Positions 1-9,159 of a DNA stretch of 64,000 bases are shown piece by piece. Source of the DNA: Pantoea cypripedii. Its GTDB lineage: Bacteria > Pseudomonadota > Gammaproteobacteria > Enterobacterales > Enterobacteriaceae. The stretch lies in assembly GCF_002095535.1 (NCBI RefSeq), contig NZ_MLJI01000002.1:1346276-1410275 (forward strand). The letters run 5' to 3'. The first letter of the stretch is position 1. Each line of letters opens with the position of its first letter. The notes under the pieces were generated by a model. The model saw only the letters and a list, made by a program, of their open reading frames with translations. It ran no database searches and had not been told where the DNA came from. The position numbers were made by a program, and so were the translations under genes.

Positions 1-260
1 CCTGGAGTCTGCAGGGCAGTAGCGTCGTCGCGCTGCAGGTCCGCAACCGTTCTGCAGGTAAGGTCATTCTTGATCCCCGAGTGCTGGAAGGCCAGTTCGT
101 AACGGCAACGTTTCAGCATCGCTGGCTGGGGCGTGCGGGCACACCCGAGGATACAACCGTCCTCTATCTGGTGACGGCTGGTCGCCCGGAGGGGGCCTTC
201 ATTGCAGAGCCACCCTCGCTGCAGCCCGCTGACGGACGTAAACGGAGAGCGAAAAAATGA
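1..260 (+). CDS. ICE mating-pair protein, TIGR03749-like, C-terminal part
   Basis: The reading frame is open from the window edge (first full codon at 3) to a TGA at 258-260, giving about 85 residues. The tail contains VLEGQFVTATFQHRWLG and VTAGRPEGAF, which I recognise as the end of the TIGR03749 family, a periplasmic component of the type IV secretion apparatus in PFGI-1/SPI-7-like integrative conjugative elements. The stop overlaps the ATG of the next gene (ATGA), so the two are translationally coupled in one operon. The N-terminus lies outside the window. The family call rests on this tail and on the gene order that follows. Confidence 0.7.
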   Translation, partial: WSLQGSSVVALQVRNRSAGKVILDPRVLEGQFVTATFQHRWLGRAGTPEDTTVLYLVTAGRPEGAFIAEPPSLQPADGRKRRAKK

Positions 261-1777
261 AGGCACCCTCCTCAAATCTTCTCGTGAAAGTCGCCGTTCC
301 GGTGGTACTGGCCAGTGCGGTGGTGGTGGGCGTGAAATCCTGCTCAGGGGGCGGAAATCAGTCGGCTGCGCCTCATAATGCCAACAATGTTGCGCTTAAG
401 GACCTGTCCCCGGAAGACCTCAAAGCGCTGGGTATTGAAGGAGACACCCCACAGGACACACTGCGCACGGTGGTGGGCAATTTCCGCAAAGTGCAGGACC
501 GTCTCGATGCGCTCGCGGATGATAACAAAAAGCTCAGTGACGAAAATAAAGCCCTGAAAACAACCAACAGCAATGTGGACACGCAGATTAATCAGGCAGT
601 AAGCAATGCCCGCTCTGAGGAGGCGCAGAAGCGTCAGCAACTGAGCGCGCAGGTCACTGATCTCAGCACGCAGGTCAAACGGCTGATGGATCAGTTGCAG
701 AATGGCGGTGCCGGCACGGAATCCGGAAAAAGCAGCAGCGCCGGCAGTGATATTCCGATCGGGCTTGGCTATGACAGCGGGCTGAACAGCAGTACTTCCG
801 GCGTATCGTCTTCCTCTGATGGCCTGCAGTGGGTTGAGCCTAAAGACGGTGTCTCCGTGGATGCCAGCGGCCGGCCGGTGACCGACAGCAATAAGAATAA
901 CGCCACCGGATTTTCCTTTGCCACATCGTTCAGCGAAGCGGGTGAGACAGGTAAACAGGTTGCAGGGAAAACTGCCGCAGCGGTGCAGACTCAGCTCACG
1001 GATGCACAGAAGGCAACTGACCCGGTGTACACCCTGCCTGAGAACTCCACACTTGTCGGGAGCCGTGCCATGACCGCGCTGCTGGGGCGTATCCCCGTTG
1101 ATGGCAAAGTGACTGACCCCTATCCCTTCAAAGTAATGATTGGCAAAGACAACCTGACGGCAAACGGCATCGAGCTGCCCGACGTGCAGGGGGCCATTGT
1201 TTCCGGCACGGCAACGGGGGACTGGACGCTGTCATGCGTGCGCGGGTCCATCACCAGTATTACCTTTGTCTTCACCGACGGCACGGTACGGACACTCCCC
1301 TCGTCGGATGGCCAGAACAGTGGCGGCAACCAGAACAGCGGTAACGCGAACGGAAATAACAGCAGCATCGGCTGGATCTCAGACGATAACGGTATTCCCT
1401 GTATATCTGGCACGCGCAAAAGCAATGCCTCGACCTATCTGCCCACCATCGCGGGACTGGCTGCTGCCGGTGCCGCTGGCGATGCCTTTGCACAGAACCA
1501 GAATACCACCCAGACCAACGGTTATGGTGGCGTGACCTCGACGCTGACCGGTGATGCCGGTCAGGCAGTGCTGGGTAAGGCACTTTCCGGCGGCATGCGG
1601 GAGACGATTGACTGGGTGAAAGCCCGCTATGGCCAGACGTTTGACGCAATCTATGTCCCACCGGGGCAGACAGTGGCTCTGCATATCACGCGCCAACTGG
1701 CCATCGATTACGAAGAAAAAGGCCGCAGGGTTAAATACGATTTCAGCCTTGCCGGCAGCGGCACGGGTATGGACTGA
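257..1777 (+). CDS. ICE mating-pair protein, TIGR03752 family (TraB-like)
   Basis: The product has 506 residues. One N-terminal membrane anchor (about residues 9-25) is followed by a long charged coiled coil (about 75-150), a Ser/Gly/Asn-rich linker and a C-terminal globular half ending near a PPGQTVALHITRQLAIDYE stretch. This layout matches the TIGR03752 family, the VirB10/TraB-like scaffold that spans the envelope in ICE-type conjugation machines. It starts at ATG 257, overlapping the upstream stop, and is followed after 10 bases by a small gene and then by the lipoprotein gene, as in related elements. I see no damage. Confidence 0.8.
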   Translation: MKAPSSNLLVKVAVPVVLASAVVVGVKSCSGGGNQSAAPHNANNVALKDLSPEDLKALGIEGDTPQDTLRTVVGNFRKVQDRLDALADDNKKLSDENKALKTTNSNVDTQINQAVSNARSEEAQKRQQLSAQVTDLSTQVKRLMDQLQNGGAGTESGKSSSAGSDIPIGLGYDSGLNSSTSGVSSSSDGLQWVEPKDGVSVDASGRPVTDSNKNNATGFSFATSFSEAGETGKQVAGKTAAAVQTQLTDAQKATDPVYTLPENSTLVGSRAMTALLGRIPVDGKVTDPYPFKVMIGKDNLTANGIELPDVQGAIVSGTATGDWTLSCVRGSITSITFVFTDGTVRTLPSSDGQNSGGNQNSGNANGNNSSIGWISDDNGIPCISGTRKSNASTYLPTIAGLAAAGAAGDAFAQNQNTTQTNGYGGVTSTLTGDAGQAVLGKALSGGMRETIDWVKARYGQTFDAIYVPPGQTVALHITRQLAIDYEEKGRRVKYDFSLAGSGTGMD

Positions 1778-1787
1778 GGGGAAACTG

Positions 1788-2042
1788 ATGCAAGACACTG
1801 ATTTCGAATACCGGGTGGGGTATTCCCCGCTCAGCGGAAGGCTGTATGCCGGTCCGGTCAGAAAAGATAACGGAAAATGGGAGGGGCAGCCTCACGACGT
1901 GACGGACTGGGCCATGTATTCCGTCGGCCAGAAACTTGCCCGGGAAAATAATGACATGCTTTTTCCGCTCCCGGACGGGCGCGTGCTGCGTCTGTCAGCT
2001 TATGTTACTGACCCGGAAGGGGCGGAGGTGCCCGATGCGTAG
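1788..2042 (+). CDS. small conserved ICE protein between TIGR03752 and TIGR03751 genes
   Basis: This encodes 84 residues beginning MQDTDFEYRVGYSPLSGR and has no signal peptide or membrane segment. The start at 1788 is chosen because GAGGGGAAACTG provides a ribosome site just upstream and because the longer frame would run back through the preceding gene. The end overlaps the start of the lipoprotein gene by 8 bases, so it belongs to the same operon. I do not recognise a function. Its place inside the transfer operon suggests an accessory cytoplasmic role. Confidence 0.6.
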   Translation: MQDTDFEYRVGYSPLSGRLYAGPVRKDNGKWEGQPHDVTDWAMYSVGQKLARENNDMLFPLPDGRVLRLSAYVTDPEGAEVPDA

Positions 2043-2451
2043 CGGTAAATCCTTTTCTGTCCTGCTTTCAGGCTGCACGTTGATTATGTTGCTGACCGGC
2101 TGCAGCACGTCAAAAGATGAGATGCTGCCACCAGGTGACAGCACCATGCTGGAGCTGTGGAATGATGGTGCATCTGCAACCCATGCAACCGGTGAAAGTC
2201 GGACCACCCTGCGCCGTCCGGTCACTGACAGTGAGCGTGTTATTTCACAGCAAACTCGGGACAGCTACAGCCGCACCCAGGAGAACGAAATCCAGCAGAC
2301 GTTTCCGCGGCTGCCCAATCCAGACCTGGTGATGTACGTCTTCCCGCATCTGGCCGACGGCAATACGCCGGTGCCCGGCTACAGTACGGTCTTCCCCTTC
2401 TACAGCCAGGTGCAGTACGCGTTGCCCGGCGAGCGCACGGAGGATTTGTAA
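2035..2451 (+). CDS. ICE conjugal transfer lipoprotein, TIGR03751 family
   Basis: The product has 138 residues. It begins with a signal peptide ending in the lipobox LLTGC, so Cys22 is the predicted lipidated residue and the mature protein would sit in the outer membrane. The rest is polar, with a conserved PRLPNPDLVMYVFPHL stretch typical of the TIGR03751 family. Lipoproteins of this position play the VirB7/TraV-like part in the outer-membrane core of the conjugation channel. The gene ends TAATG, the stop sharing bases with the ATPase start at 2451, a tight translational coupling. Confidence 0.8.
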   Translation: MRSGKSFSVLLSGCTLIMLLTGCSTSKDEMLPPGDSTMLELWNDGASATHATGESRTTLRRPVTDSERVISQQTRDSYSRTQENEIQQTFPRLPNPDLVMYVFPHLADGNTPVPGYSTVFPFYSQVQYALPGERTEDL

Positions 2452-5264
2452 TGGCTTTTTCACTTTTCCGCCGCAGGGCTGAAATTCAGGAAGCACACCA
2501 GTACGGTGACGGGCCGTTTTCCGTTAACGGTCATGAGCCCCTTACGCGCGAAGGGCGCCTGACCCGCAGAGATGAAGCGAAGCTCTATGACACAGCGCCA
2601 TCCATTATCGACCATATCCCGTGGGGCGAATATCTCCCGGAACATCAGTGCATTCTCCTTGATGACGGCGTGTCGGTCGGGGCTGTTTACGAAATTATTC
2701 CGGTGGGCACCGAGGGGCGTCCGGATTCACGGCTCGATGAAATTCGTGACGTGGTGGAAAATGCCTTGCAGGACAGCCTGCCGGAGCTGGACGCACATCA
2801 GTGGGTAGTGCAGTTCTACTGTCAGGATGATTCAGACCTGTCAGCTTATATGGATAAAATCCGCGGATATGTGAAGCCGTGGGCACAGGGAACGGCATTC
2901 ACAGAGGCCTGGCTTCAGGAGCAGGCTCGTCACCTTCAGAATGTGGCGACTGAAAAAGGGCTGTTTCTTGATGATGCCGTCACCGGTGCGCCGTGGCGCG
3001 GTCAGGTCCGACGTACGCGCATGGTCATATACCGCTGGGTTGAATCCCCGTATCGTGATCCGATGGCACCCGAAGTGCTGCTTAAACAGGTCTGCGATCG
3101 CCTGACTTCCGCATTGAGTGGTGCAGGCATTCAGTGCCAGCGGCAGAACGGCGAGCAGATCCACAGCTGGCTGCTGCGCTGGTTTAACCCTGAACCAACC
3201 TGGGTGGATAAGGCCACGCTTTACCGGTGTGCGAAGCATACTGACGATGCTCCGGGCGAATTGCCGTTACTGAATGATTTCAGCGAAAGTTTGTGGTTTA
3301 CCCGCCCCCGCAGTGACGGTGAGAAAGGCGTATGGTGGTTTGATGACGTGGCGCACAAGGCGGTGCCGGTGGCTCGCCTGCGCAGCGCGCCCACCACGGG
3401 GCATCTGACCGGCGAGGTCCGGCGCGGGGATAACATCAACGCCATAATGGATCTGCTGCCGGAAGGGACGGTGCTCACCCTGACGCTGGTTATTCAGCCG
3501 CAGGATAAGCTGGAGGAGAACTTTGCCCGCCTGAGCCGCGACTCAATGGGGGAAAACGTGGACTCGCTGCGCGCGCGTGAAGACGCAGCCACCGCTCGCA
3601 CCTACCTGGGTAATAAACACAAACTTTACCGTGCTGCCATTACCCTGTTGATTAAAGCCCGTGATCTTCCTTCACTGGACAGACGCTATCTCGATCTCAG
3701 CAGCAAACTGCTCAACTGTGGGCTGGAGCCGGTTAACCCGGAGCACGATATTGGCCCGCTCAGCACCTATATGCGTGCCCTGCCGATGTGTTTTAACCCG
3801 ACGCAGGACCGGCACAACTGGTATACCCGTCTGATGTTCGTGCAGCACTTTGCCTGCCTGGCACCGGTTTACGGACGTGATACCGGCACCGGCAACCCGG
3901 GATTCACTTTTTTTAATCGGGGCGGCGGACCGCTCTCTGTTGATCCCCTCAACAAAAATGACCGGACGCAGAACGCGCATCTTTTATTGTTTGGTCCGAC
4001 AGGGGCTGGCAAGTCCGCAACGGCTCTCGTCAAGCTGGCGCAGATGATGGCTATCTACCGTCCTCGTATTTTTCTGCTCGAAGCCGGTAACAGCTTCGGG
4101 CTGTTTGGTGATTACTGTAGCTCGCTGGGACTCACCGTGCATCGCGTCAGCATTAAACCCGGAAAGGCCATCTCGCTTGCTCCATTCGGGGATTCACATC
4201 TGCTGATGCAGGCAAAACCGGATGAACTCATCATCAGTGAAGATGCCCTTCCGGATATTGATGATGATGAGGATAAGGATGAAGAGCGTGACGTGCTGGG
4301 CGAGATGGAGATTGCGGCACGTCTGATGATAACAGGCGGTGAGGCGGCCGAGGAGCAGAGGATGACGCGCGCCGATCGCGGGATGATACGTGAGGCCATT
4401 ATGATCGCCGCCCGGACCGCTTTCGATGCGGAGCGGCAGATGTTGCCGGAAGACCTGATGTTCGCTCTGCAGAATATCGCCAGGGATGCCGGTGTGGGAG
4501 CGGACGGCCGGGAAAAACGTACGGCCGCGCGGCGGGCCCGGGCGGAAGAAATGTCTGAGGCGTTGCGAATGTTCACTGAGGGTTTTGAAGGGGAGTTGTT
4601 CAACCGTCCTGGCACGCCGTGGCCGGAGGCTGACGTGACCATCGTTGATCTTGGTACGCTGGCCCGTGAAGGTTATGAGGCACAGATGGCTGTCGCGGTG
4701 GTTTCCCTGCTTAACAGTATCAACAATATCGCCGAGCGTGATCAGTACAGCGACCGGGAAATTATTGTGGCAATAGATGAGGGCCACGTTGTGACGGCCA
4801 ACCCACTGCTGGGACCCTACGCGACTAAAATTTCAAAAATGTGGCGTAAGCTCGGTGCGTGGTTGTGGATCTTCACGCAGAACCTGGCGGACTTCCCTGA
4901 AACAGCAAAAAAAATGCTCAACATGGCCGAATGGTGGATATTGCTCGTAATGCCGCCTGATGAGGTGGAAAACGTCAGCCGTTTTAAAACGCTGACCGAT
5001 GAGCAAAAGGCCATGCTGCTTTCAGCGACCAAAGTCCCCAATGTTTATACTGAGGGTATTATTGTATCAAGGAAAGTTAAGGCACTCTTCCGGGCTGTCA
5101 CACCGAGCCTTTATCTGGCGCTGGGTCAGACTGAGAAGGATGAAAAAGCCAGGCGGCGGGAGATTATGGAACGACTGCACTGCAGCGAGCTGGAAGCTGC
5201 TTTTCATGTCGCACGCAGTATGGATGAAAGACGCGGTATCGCTGTAGCACAGGAGAATCCATGA
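2451..5264 (+). CDS. conjugative transfer ATPase, TIGR03744 (VirB4/TraC-like)
   Basis: This is a 937-residue ATPase of the VirB4/TraC class that powers pilus assembly and substrate transfer in ICE-type conjugation. The Walker A motif GPTGAGKS is at residues 515-522 and the Walker B motif IIVAIDEGH, with D776 and E777, at about 772-780. An acidic insert (DIDDDEDKDEERD) lies between them. The length and the N-terminal region fit the TIGR03744/PFL_4706 family. It is cytoplasmic, at the inner membrane. The gene overlaps its neighbours by 1 and 4 bases and looks intact. Confidence 0.9.
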   Translation: MAFSLFRRRAEIQEAHQYGDGPFSVNGHEPLTREGRLTRRDEAKLYDTAPSIIDHIPWGEYLPEHQCILLDDGVSVGAVYEIIPVGTEGRPDSRLDEIRDVVENALQDSLPELDAHQWVVQFYCQDDSDLSAYMDKIRGYVKPWAQGTAFTEAWLQEQARHLQNVATEKGLFLDDAVTGAPWRGQVRRTRMVIYRWVESPYRDPMAPEVLLKQVCDRLTSALSGAGIQCQRQNGEQIHSWLLRWFNPEPTWVDKATLYRCAKHTDDAPGELPLLNDFSESLWFTRPRSDGEKGVWWFDDVAHKAVPVARLRSAPTTGHLTGEVRRGDNINAIMDLLPEGTVLTLTLVIQPQDKLEENFARLSRDSMGENVDSLRAREDAATARTYLGNKHKLYRAAITLLIKARDLPSLDRRYLDLSSKLLNCGLEPVNPEHDIGPLSTYMRALPMCFNPTQDRHNWYTRLMFVQHFACLAPVYGRDTGTGNPGFTFFNRGGGPLSVDPLNKNDRTQNAHLLLFGPTGAGKSATALVKLAQMMAIYRPRIFLLEAGNSFGLFGDYCSSLGLTVHRVSIKPGKAISLAPFGDSHLLMQAKPDELIISEDALPDIDDDEDKDEERDVLGEMEIAARLMITGGEAAEEQRMTRADRGMIREAIMIAARTAFDAERQMLPEDLMFALQNIARDAGVGADGREKRTAARRARAEEMSEALRMFTEGFEGELFNRPGTPWPEADVTIVDLGTLAREGYEAQMAVAVVSLLNSINNIAERDQYSDREIIVAIDEGHVVTANPLLGPYATKISKMWRKLGAWLWIFTQNLADFPETAKKMLNMAEWWILLVMPPDEVENVSRFKTLTDEQKAMLLSATKVPNVYTEGIIVSRKVKALFRAVTPSLYLALGQTEKDEKARRREIMERLHCSELEAAFHVARSMDERRGIAVAQENP

Positions 5265-5665
5265 AAAAATTGACTATGGCGCCGCCAGTCGTTGTTCCTG
5301 ACAAAGCGCTGATTGCTTCTGTCATTTTTACTGTCCCGCCTCAGGGAACGGCCACCATCGGCCAGTCCGACAGTGTATCGCTGGAGGTACTGCAGTACGA
5401 AATTATGAAACGTCTTGATAAGCCGGTTCTGATTTCTGTCTATCCGCATCGCATCGGGCGGCGTAGTTGCGTGGCGGTACACCTGACTGATGTAAATGAA
5501 AAAAAACTGGATATTCTGATCACCGTGACCGGCAATACCCTTTGGCCTGGTGAGGCTGAATTCAGAAATAGTCTGCGCTGGAATGTCTGTGTGTCTGACG
5601 CCACCGACCTGTTGTGGGTGCTGAAGGAGATTGACAGAGTCACTGGCGGGGAAATCTGCAGTTAA
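5261..5665 (+). CDS. conserved hypothetical ICE protein downstream of the transfer ATPase
   Basis: The product has 134 residues, starts MKKLTMAPPVVVPDK and overlaps the ATPase stop by four bases (ATGA). It has no signal peptide, no membrane segment and no motif I can name; the middle contains alternating hydrophobic strands (VLISVYPHRIGRRS, LDILITVTGN). The coupling suggests it is made together with the ATPase. A long hairpin begins six bases after its stop, so this gene seems to end the first transfer operon, just before an insertion of cargo genes on the opposite strand. Confidence 0.6.
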   Translation: MKKLTMAPPVVVPDKALIASVIFTVPPQGTATIGQSDSVSLEVLQYEIMKRLDKPVLISVYPHRIGRRSCVAVHLTDVNEKKLDILITVTGNTLWPGEAEFRNSLRWNVCVSDATDLLWVLKEIDRVTGGEICS

Positions 5666-5670
5666 CAGGA

Positions 5671-5719
5671 CCTGCGTGTTTGTCGGACAGCGCTGTCTGC
5701 TGTCTGACAAACACGCAGG
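5671..5719. terminator. long hairpin ending the first transfer operon
   Basis: Twenty bases at 5671-5690 pair with 5700-5719 (one G-T pair) around a 9-base loop. There is no T tract on either side, so it may be a factor-dependent terminator, an RNA-stabilising structure or a convergent boundary between the + strand operon and the - strand acetyltransferase gene. A second, smaller hairpin (GCGGGC/GCCCGC, 5728-5747) follows. Confidence 0.5.
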
Positions 5720-5761
5720 CTGCGGGTGCGGGCGGCAAAGAGCCCGCGTTAATGTACATTT

Positions 5762-6187
5762 TCACAGTGTTTTCTTCATAAAAACGCGACTCGTGCCATC
5801 GGGTTTGCAACTGACTTCGCCAAAGACCTCCCATCCATTCTTTTTGTAAAAATCAGGGGCCTGAAAACTGATGGTATAGAGTACGGCCGCAATGCATCCC
5901 CGTTTTTTCCCCTCAATTTCGAAACGAGACAGGAGTTCTTTTCCCAGTCCCTGAGAACGCAGTTCCGGTGCCAGCCAGACCAAATCGATAAACAGGAGGC
6001 CTAGGGAAGAACGACCCGTTATGCCGCCGAGGGCGTTGCCGGTATTGCTGTCTCTGACAATCACCGACAGCGGCTGGCGATCATTAAAGCCTGTGATGTC
6101 ATCATTATAGTGGTTTAGTCCGTTTTCAATGACGCGAAAATCCTCTGTAGAGATCGCATCGGAAACATCAATATGCATAGCTTTCAT
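5762..6187 (-). CDS. GNAT-family N-acetyltransferase (ICE cargo)
   Basis: The 141-residue protein has the GNAT fold signature. A strand (LLFIDLVWLAPELR) is followed by the acetyl-CoA pyrophosphate-binding loop R-S-Q-G-L-G-K-E at about residues 77-84, and then the YTISFQAPDFYKKNGWEVFGE segment typical of motif B. It would transfer an acetyl group from acetyl-CoA to an amine, but the substrate cannot be read from sequence. Translation may begin at the first Met or at Met4. It is transcribed against the transfer genes together with the PerC-like gene, so this pair looks like cargo inserted between transfer modules. Confidence 0.8.
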   Translation of the reverse strand: MKAMHIDVSDAISTEDFRVIENGLNHYNDDITGFNDRQPLSVIVRDSNTGNALGGITGRSSLGLLFIDLVWLAPELRSQGLGKELLSRFEIEGKKRGCIAAVLYTISFQAPDFYKKNGWEVFGEVSCKPDGTSRVFMKKTL

Positions 6188-6202
6188 TTATACCCTCAAC
6201 TG

Positions 6203-6436
6203 TCAGTAGCCATCGTTGTAGCGACTCTGGATTTTATACAGGCGACGTGTTTCACTACGTCGCCCGTCCGGCGGGGTATTCGCACCCATATCAATACAGT
6301 GTTCCCGCCGACGTACAATCGCTTCGCGTTCGACATCATCTATCACACCGTCCATTACTGTCAGCCACCGACGGGCGGCCCGGCGCCATTGACCACGGCT
6401 TTCCAGTAATTCAGCAATACTGTCTTTCAGTTCCAT
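6203..6436 (-). CDS. PerC-like small transcriptional regulator
   Basis: The product has 77 residues with a very basic helical core, SRGQWRRAARRWLTVMD, followed by EREAIVRRREHCI. This pattern (W-RRAA-RRWL, then R-R-C) is what I know from the PerC family, small activators first described on enteropathogenic E. coli plasmids and common on enterobacterial mobile elements. It lies 15 bases upstream of the acetyltransferase gene in the same direction and could control it or the element. The assignment is by motif only. Confidence 0.6.
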   Translation of the reverse strand: MELKDSIAELLESRGQWRRAARRWLTVMDGVIDDVEREAIVRRREHCIDMGANTPPDGRRSETRRLYKIQSRYNDGY

Positions 6437-6565
6437 ATTTCTCCACCGGCCTGGCTGCCTGAACGTTGCCGGTTATTCTTCCACAGACGCAATCACAGTT
6501 CTTTATTTAACACTTAGCGCACTTTCAGAAAATGACACCTGAACCCACATGACGGAGTCTTCCCG

Positions 6566-8992
6566 ATGCGCTATCCCTTTGAACTTGATCCGCAGATTAT
6601 CCACCACATCATCTACAGTCAGGCCGGTTCCATCGGCAAGGCCGTGATTGAACTCATCATGAACAGCGTCGATGCCGGTGCCGGCGCGGTGATTATCGAT
6701 ATTACCCCCGAAGGCTTCTCCTGCAGGGACGATGGCCGGGGTTTTGCATCATACGACGATGTTAAGCGCTACTTTGGCCGATTCGGCACCCCGCACCAGG
6801 AAGGCGATGCCACTTACGGTCGTTTCCGGCTTGGACGTGGGCAGATTATGGCACATGCCCGGACGCTCTGGCGTTCGCAGCGATGGCAGATGTCCGTTGA
6901 TACGCGCGAAATGGGGTATCACTATGACCTGGAAGAACTGGCGCTGGCGGAGCAAGGGTGTGTCATCAGCGGTGAGTGGTATGAGCCGCTGACCAGCCAG
7001 GAACGTATGTCCTGCCTCCAGGAAATCCGCGACCTGGTACGTTATACGCCCGTCACGGTGCATCTCAATGGAACCATTATTACCCGTAATCCGGCCCTGG
7101 AAAAATGGGATGCAGAAGACGATGCGGCCTGGTATCGCCTTCGGGAGGAAGGGGCCGTGTCGGTTTACAACCAGGGCGTACTGGTGCGGCACGATCCCGG
7201 TCATCTCTGGGGCGTGGGGGGAATGATTGTCAGTAAAAAACCCCTCGCGCTGAACGTTTCCCGCACCGAAATCCTCCGCAAGACCTGCCCGGTCTGGAAA
7301 ACCGTGGCCGACCGGTTTGGTGAGCTTGCCGCGAGCTTCTCTGACAATCAGGGACAGCATCGTAAAACCGAAGCGAGGCGGGAGAAAACGGCCCGGGCGC
7401 TGCTATCAGGAGAAGGGGACCTGCAGAAACTGATGAACGGTGAAGAGGTCATCACCCTGCTGCCGGGAAAGCGGCACGTCACACTTGAGCATTTCATCCG
7501 CAAGTGCCGCTACTACCCTGCGGCAACAGACAAAAACTGCTTCACCCTCGCGCGTTATGCACGGGATGTTCCGCAGGGCGAAATCATTGCCCGGGCTGGT
7601 ATTGCGCCGGTAGTTCATCCCGTCACACTGACACGCTTTGGCTGCCATGAACCGGATGAGTTCATGGAATGTCTGAACCGCATCCGCACCAACCTGATGG
7701 CGTACCGGGAACAGTTACCCCGACAACAGCGCTGGGGCACGGGCTGGCAGTCCGGGCTGGCGCTGGTTGACTTTGAGACCCTGAGTGCAAACTTTATCGA
7801 TCGCACGCAAATGGTCAGTGAGATACAACTGGATAAGGAAACCCGACGGGCATGGACAGCGTTGCGCTGGTGCCTGGCCCAGTATGCTGCCGTCTGTTCG
7901 GGCGGCGAGGCGGGTTATCAGTCGCGTTCTTACGGCGGAAAACGCTTCCAGATCTTGCTGGGCGAGTCCACGTCGGCCGATGCCTGGACGGACGGTGAGA
8001 CCTATATTGCCTACAACATTGATATCGTGCGCAGGCTGAAGTCTGATGCGCTGCGTACCGCCAGCCTGCTGTTCAGCCTGACGGAGCACGAGGTGGCGCA
8101 TGAGGGTGACAGCCTGGACTGTGGCCACGATGAAGCCTTCTACCAGCGCTTCCATGATATCAGTACCCTGTGTGCCCCCGACCGTCAGCGCTATATGCAC
8201 GTCTGGCTGATGAAGTACACCACCAGTCTGGAGGCGGAGGGAAAACGTGCCACAGGTACGGCCTGGCGGGAGCGCTGGCTGGCCGAGCGCGCCAGCACCG
8301 GCCGGGAGAAAAAAGGACTCCCGGGCGTCATCAGCCATGAAGGCATTGAGGCCGCTGTCAGCGCACCGCCAGAGCCGGAAGATGCGTCACGGCTCAGTTT
8401 TCTCAACCAGCAACTGAACGGTGCGGGCACTGCAGCACCGGCGGAGACTGACTGGAACAGCGTGGTGGCGGAAGGAATTGAGCAGACGCGGAAAAATCAG
8501 GCTGAGCGGTTACGGGAACAGAAGGCTCTGGAAGAATGGTACGCTTCAGAGGAAGACGCGTCCAACATGCTGACGGATGAGCAACGGGCGGCTGAAGCTG
8601 ACGAGCAGATGTGGCTGGCGTCCCTTAAATTGCATTATCTGTCCATTTTACCCGGGGCGACTGAGGAAAATCTGAATGACAGGGTTGTGGAGTTTCTTGC
8701 TTATATGACCGTTTCAGAAGAGGAGGAACTGGCAGCCTGGTCCATGCAGGCCTGGGAAAACAGTGACCAGTGGTATGCCAGAAATACACGGTCATACAGT
8801 GAGGCTGATAATCTGTATGAACAGGACTTTGATCAGCCACTTGAGAAAAAGGTCCCGGCAGACTGGCTTCCGTATATGCAGGAAGGCGAAACACGATGGA
8901 GCATTGAGCGTAATGCGGCAGCGGCCGGGTTTATGCAGGCGCTGGATTATCTGGAATGGCGGCGCGACAGCGACACTGGTCAGCCATCCTGA
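6566..8992 (+). CDS. GHKL (Hsp90/MutL-type) ATPase protein with a zincin-like HEVAH motif
   Basis: The 808-residue protein opens with a GHKL ATPase domain. The N box ELIMNSVDAGA (E29, N33, D36), the G1 box DDGRGF (D56, G57, G59) and a lid-like stretch GRFRLGRGQ (85-93) are all present. The middle part is unfamiliar. At residues 508-512 it has HEVAH, followed by GHDEAF with H521, a spacing like that of zinc metallopeptidases or metal-bound folds (HExxH-x8-H). The C-terminal 250 residues are acidic and helical. It sits alone, in the sense of the transfer genes, between the VirB4-like and TIGR03757 modules. I know no described function. A two-activity enzyme (ATP-driven clamp plus protease-like site) is an inference; the HExxH could also be structural or accidental. 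Confidence 0.65.
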   Translation: MRYPFELDPQIIHHIIYSQAGSIGKAVIELIMNSVDAGAGAVIIDITPEGFSCRDDGRGFASYDDVKRYFGRFGTPHQEGDATYGRFRLGRGQIMAHARTLWRSQRWQMSVDTREMGYHYDLEELALAEQGCVISGEWYEPLTSQERMSCLQEIRDLVRYTPVTVHLNGTIITRNPALEKWDAEDDAAWYRLREEGAVSVYNQGVLVRHDPGHLWGVGGMIVSKKPLALNVSRTEILRKTCPVWKTVADRFGELAASFSDNQGQHRKTEARREKTARALLSGEGDLQKLMNGEEVITLLPGKRHVTLEHFIRKCRYYPAATDKNCFTLARYARDVPQGEIIARAGIAPVVHPVTLTRFGCHEPDEFMECLNRIRTNLMAYREQLPRQQRWGTGWQSGLALVDFETLSANFIDRTQMVSEIQLDKETRRAWTALRWCLAQYAAVCSGGEAGYQSRSYGGKRFQILLGESTSADAWTDGETYIAYNIDIVRRLKSDALRTASLLFSLTEHEVAHEGDSLDCGHDEAFYQRFHDISTLCAPDRQRYMHVWLMKYTTSLEAEGKRATGTAWRERWLAERASTGREKKGLPGVISHEGIEAAVSAPPEPEDASRLSFLNQQLNGAGTAAPAETDWNSVVAEGIEQTRKNQAERLREQKALEEWYASEEDASNMLTDEQRAAEADEQMWLASLKLHYLSILPGATEENLNDRVVEFLAYMTVSEEEELAAWSMQAWENSDQWYARNTRSYSEADNLYEQDFDQPLEKKVPADWLPYMQEGETRWSIERNAAAAGFMQALDYLEWRRDSDTGQPS

Positions 8993-9124
8993 GGTGCAGA
9001 ATCCCGGATTTGTCAACCGGCCTGATGGTGCAGATTCTGCATTCTGTCAACCAGGAAACCCGGTTAATAAATTATCAGCACCGGGCTCAGAGTTAATTAC
9101 TGACCGGCCCCGTCATTGAACGCA

Positions 9125-9149
9125 CCCTGAGCGGGTTATTCACTCAGGG
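9125..9149 (+). promoter_or_regulatory. hairpin covering the ribosome site of the TIGR03757 gene
   Basis: CCCTGAG (9125-9131) pairs with CTCAGGG (9143-9149). The second arm overlaps the AGGGAG ribosome-binding sequence (9146-9151) in front of the ATG at 9160. Such a stem could limit translation until it is opened. This is structural inference only. Confidence 0.35.
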
Positions 9150-9159
9150 AGTGTTCTCC

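Noticed and set aside
5671..5719. Long hairpin as an ICE attachment site
   Set aside because: It is an inverted, not a direct repeat, and lies inside the transfer cluster with no integrase nearby; a transcript-end structure is simpler.
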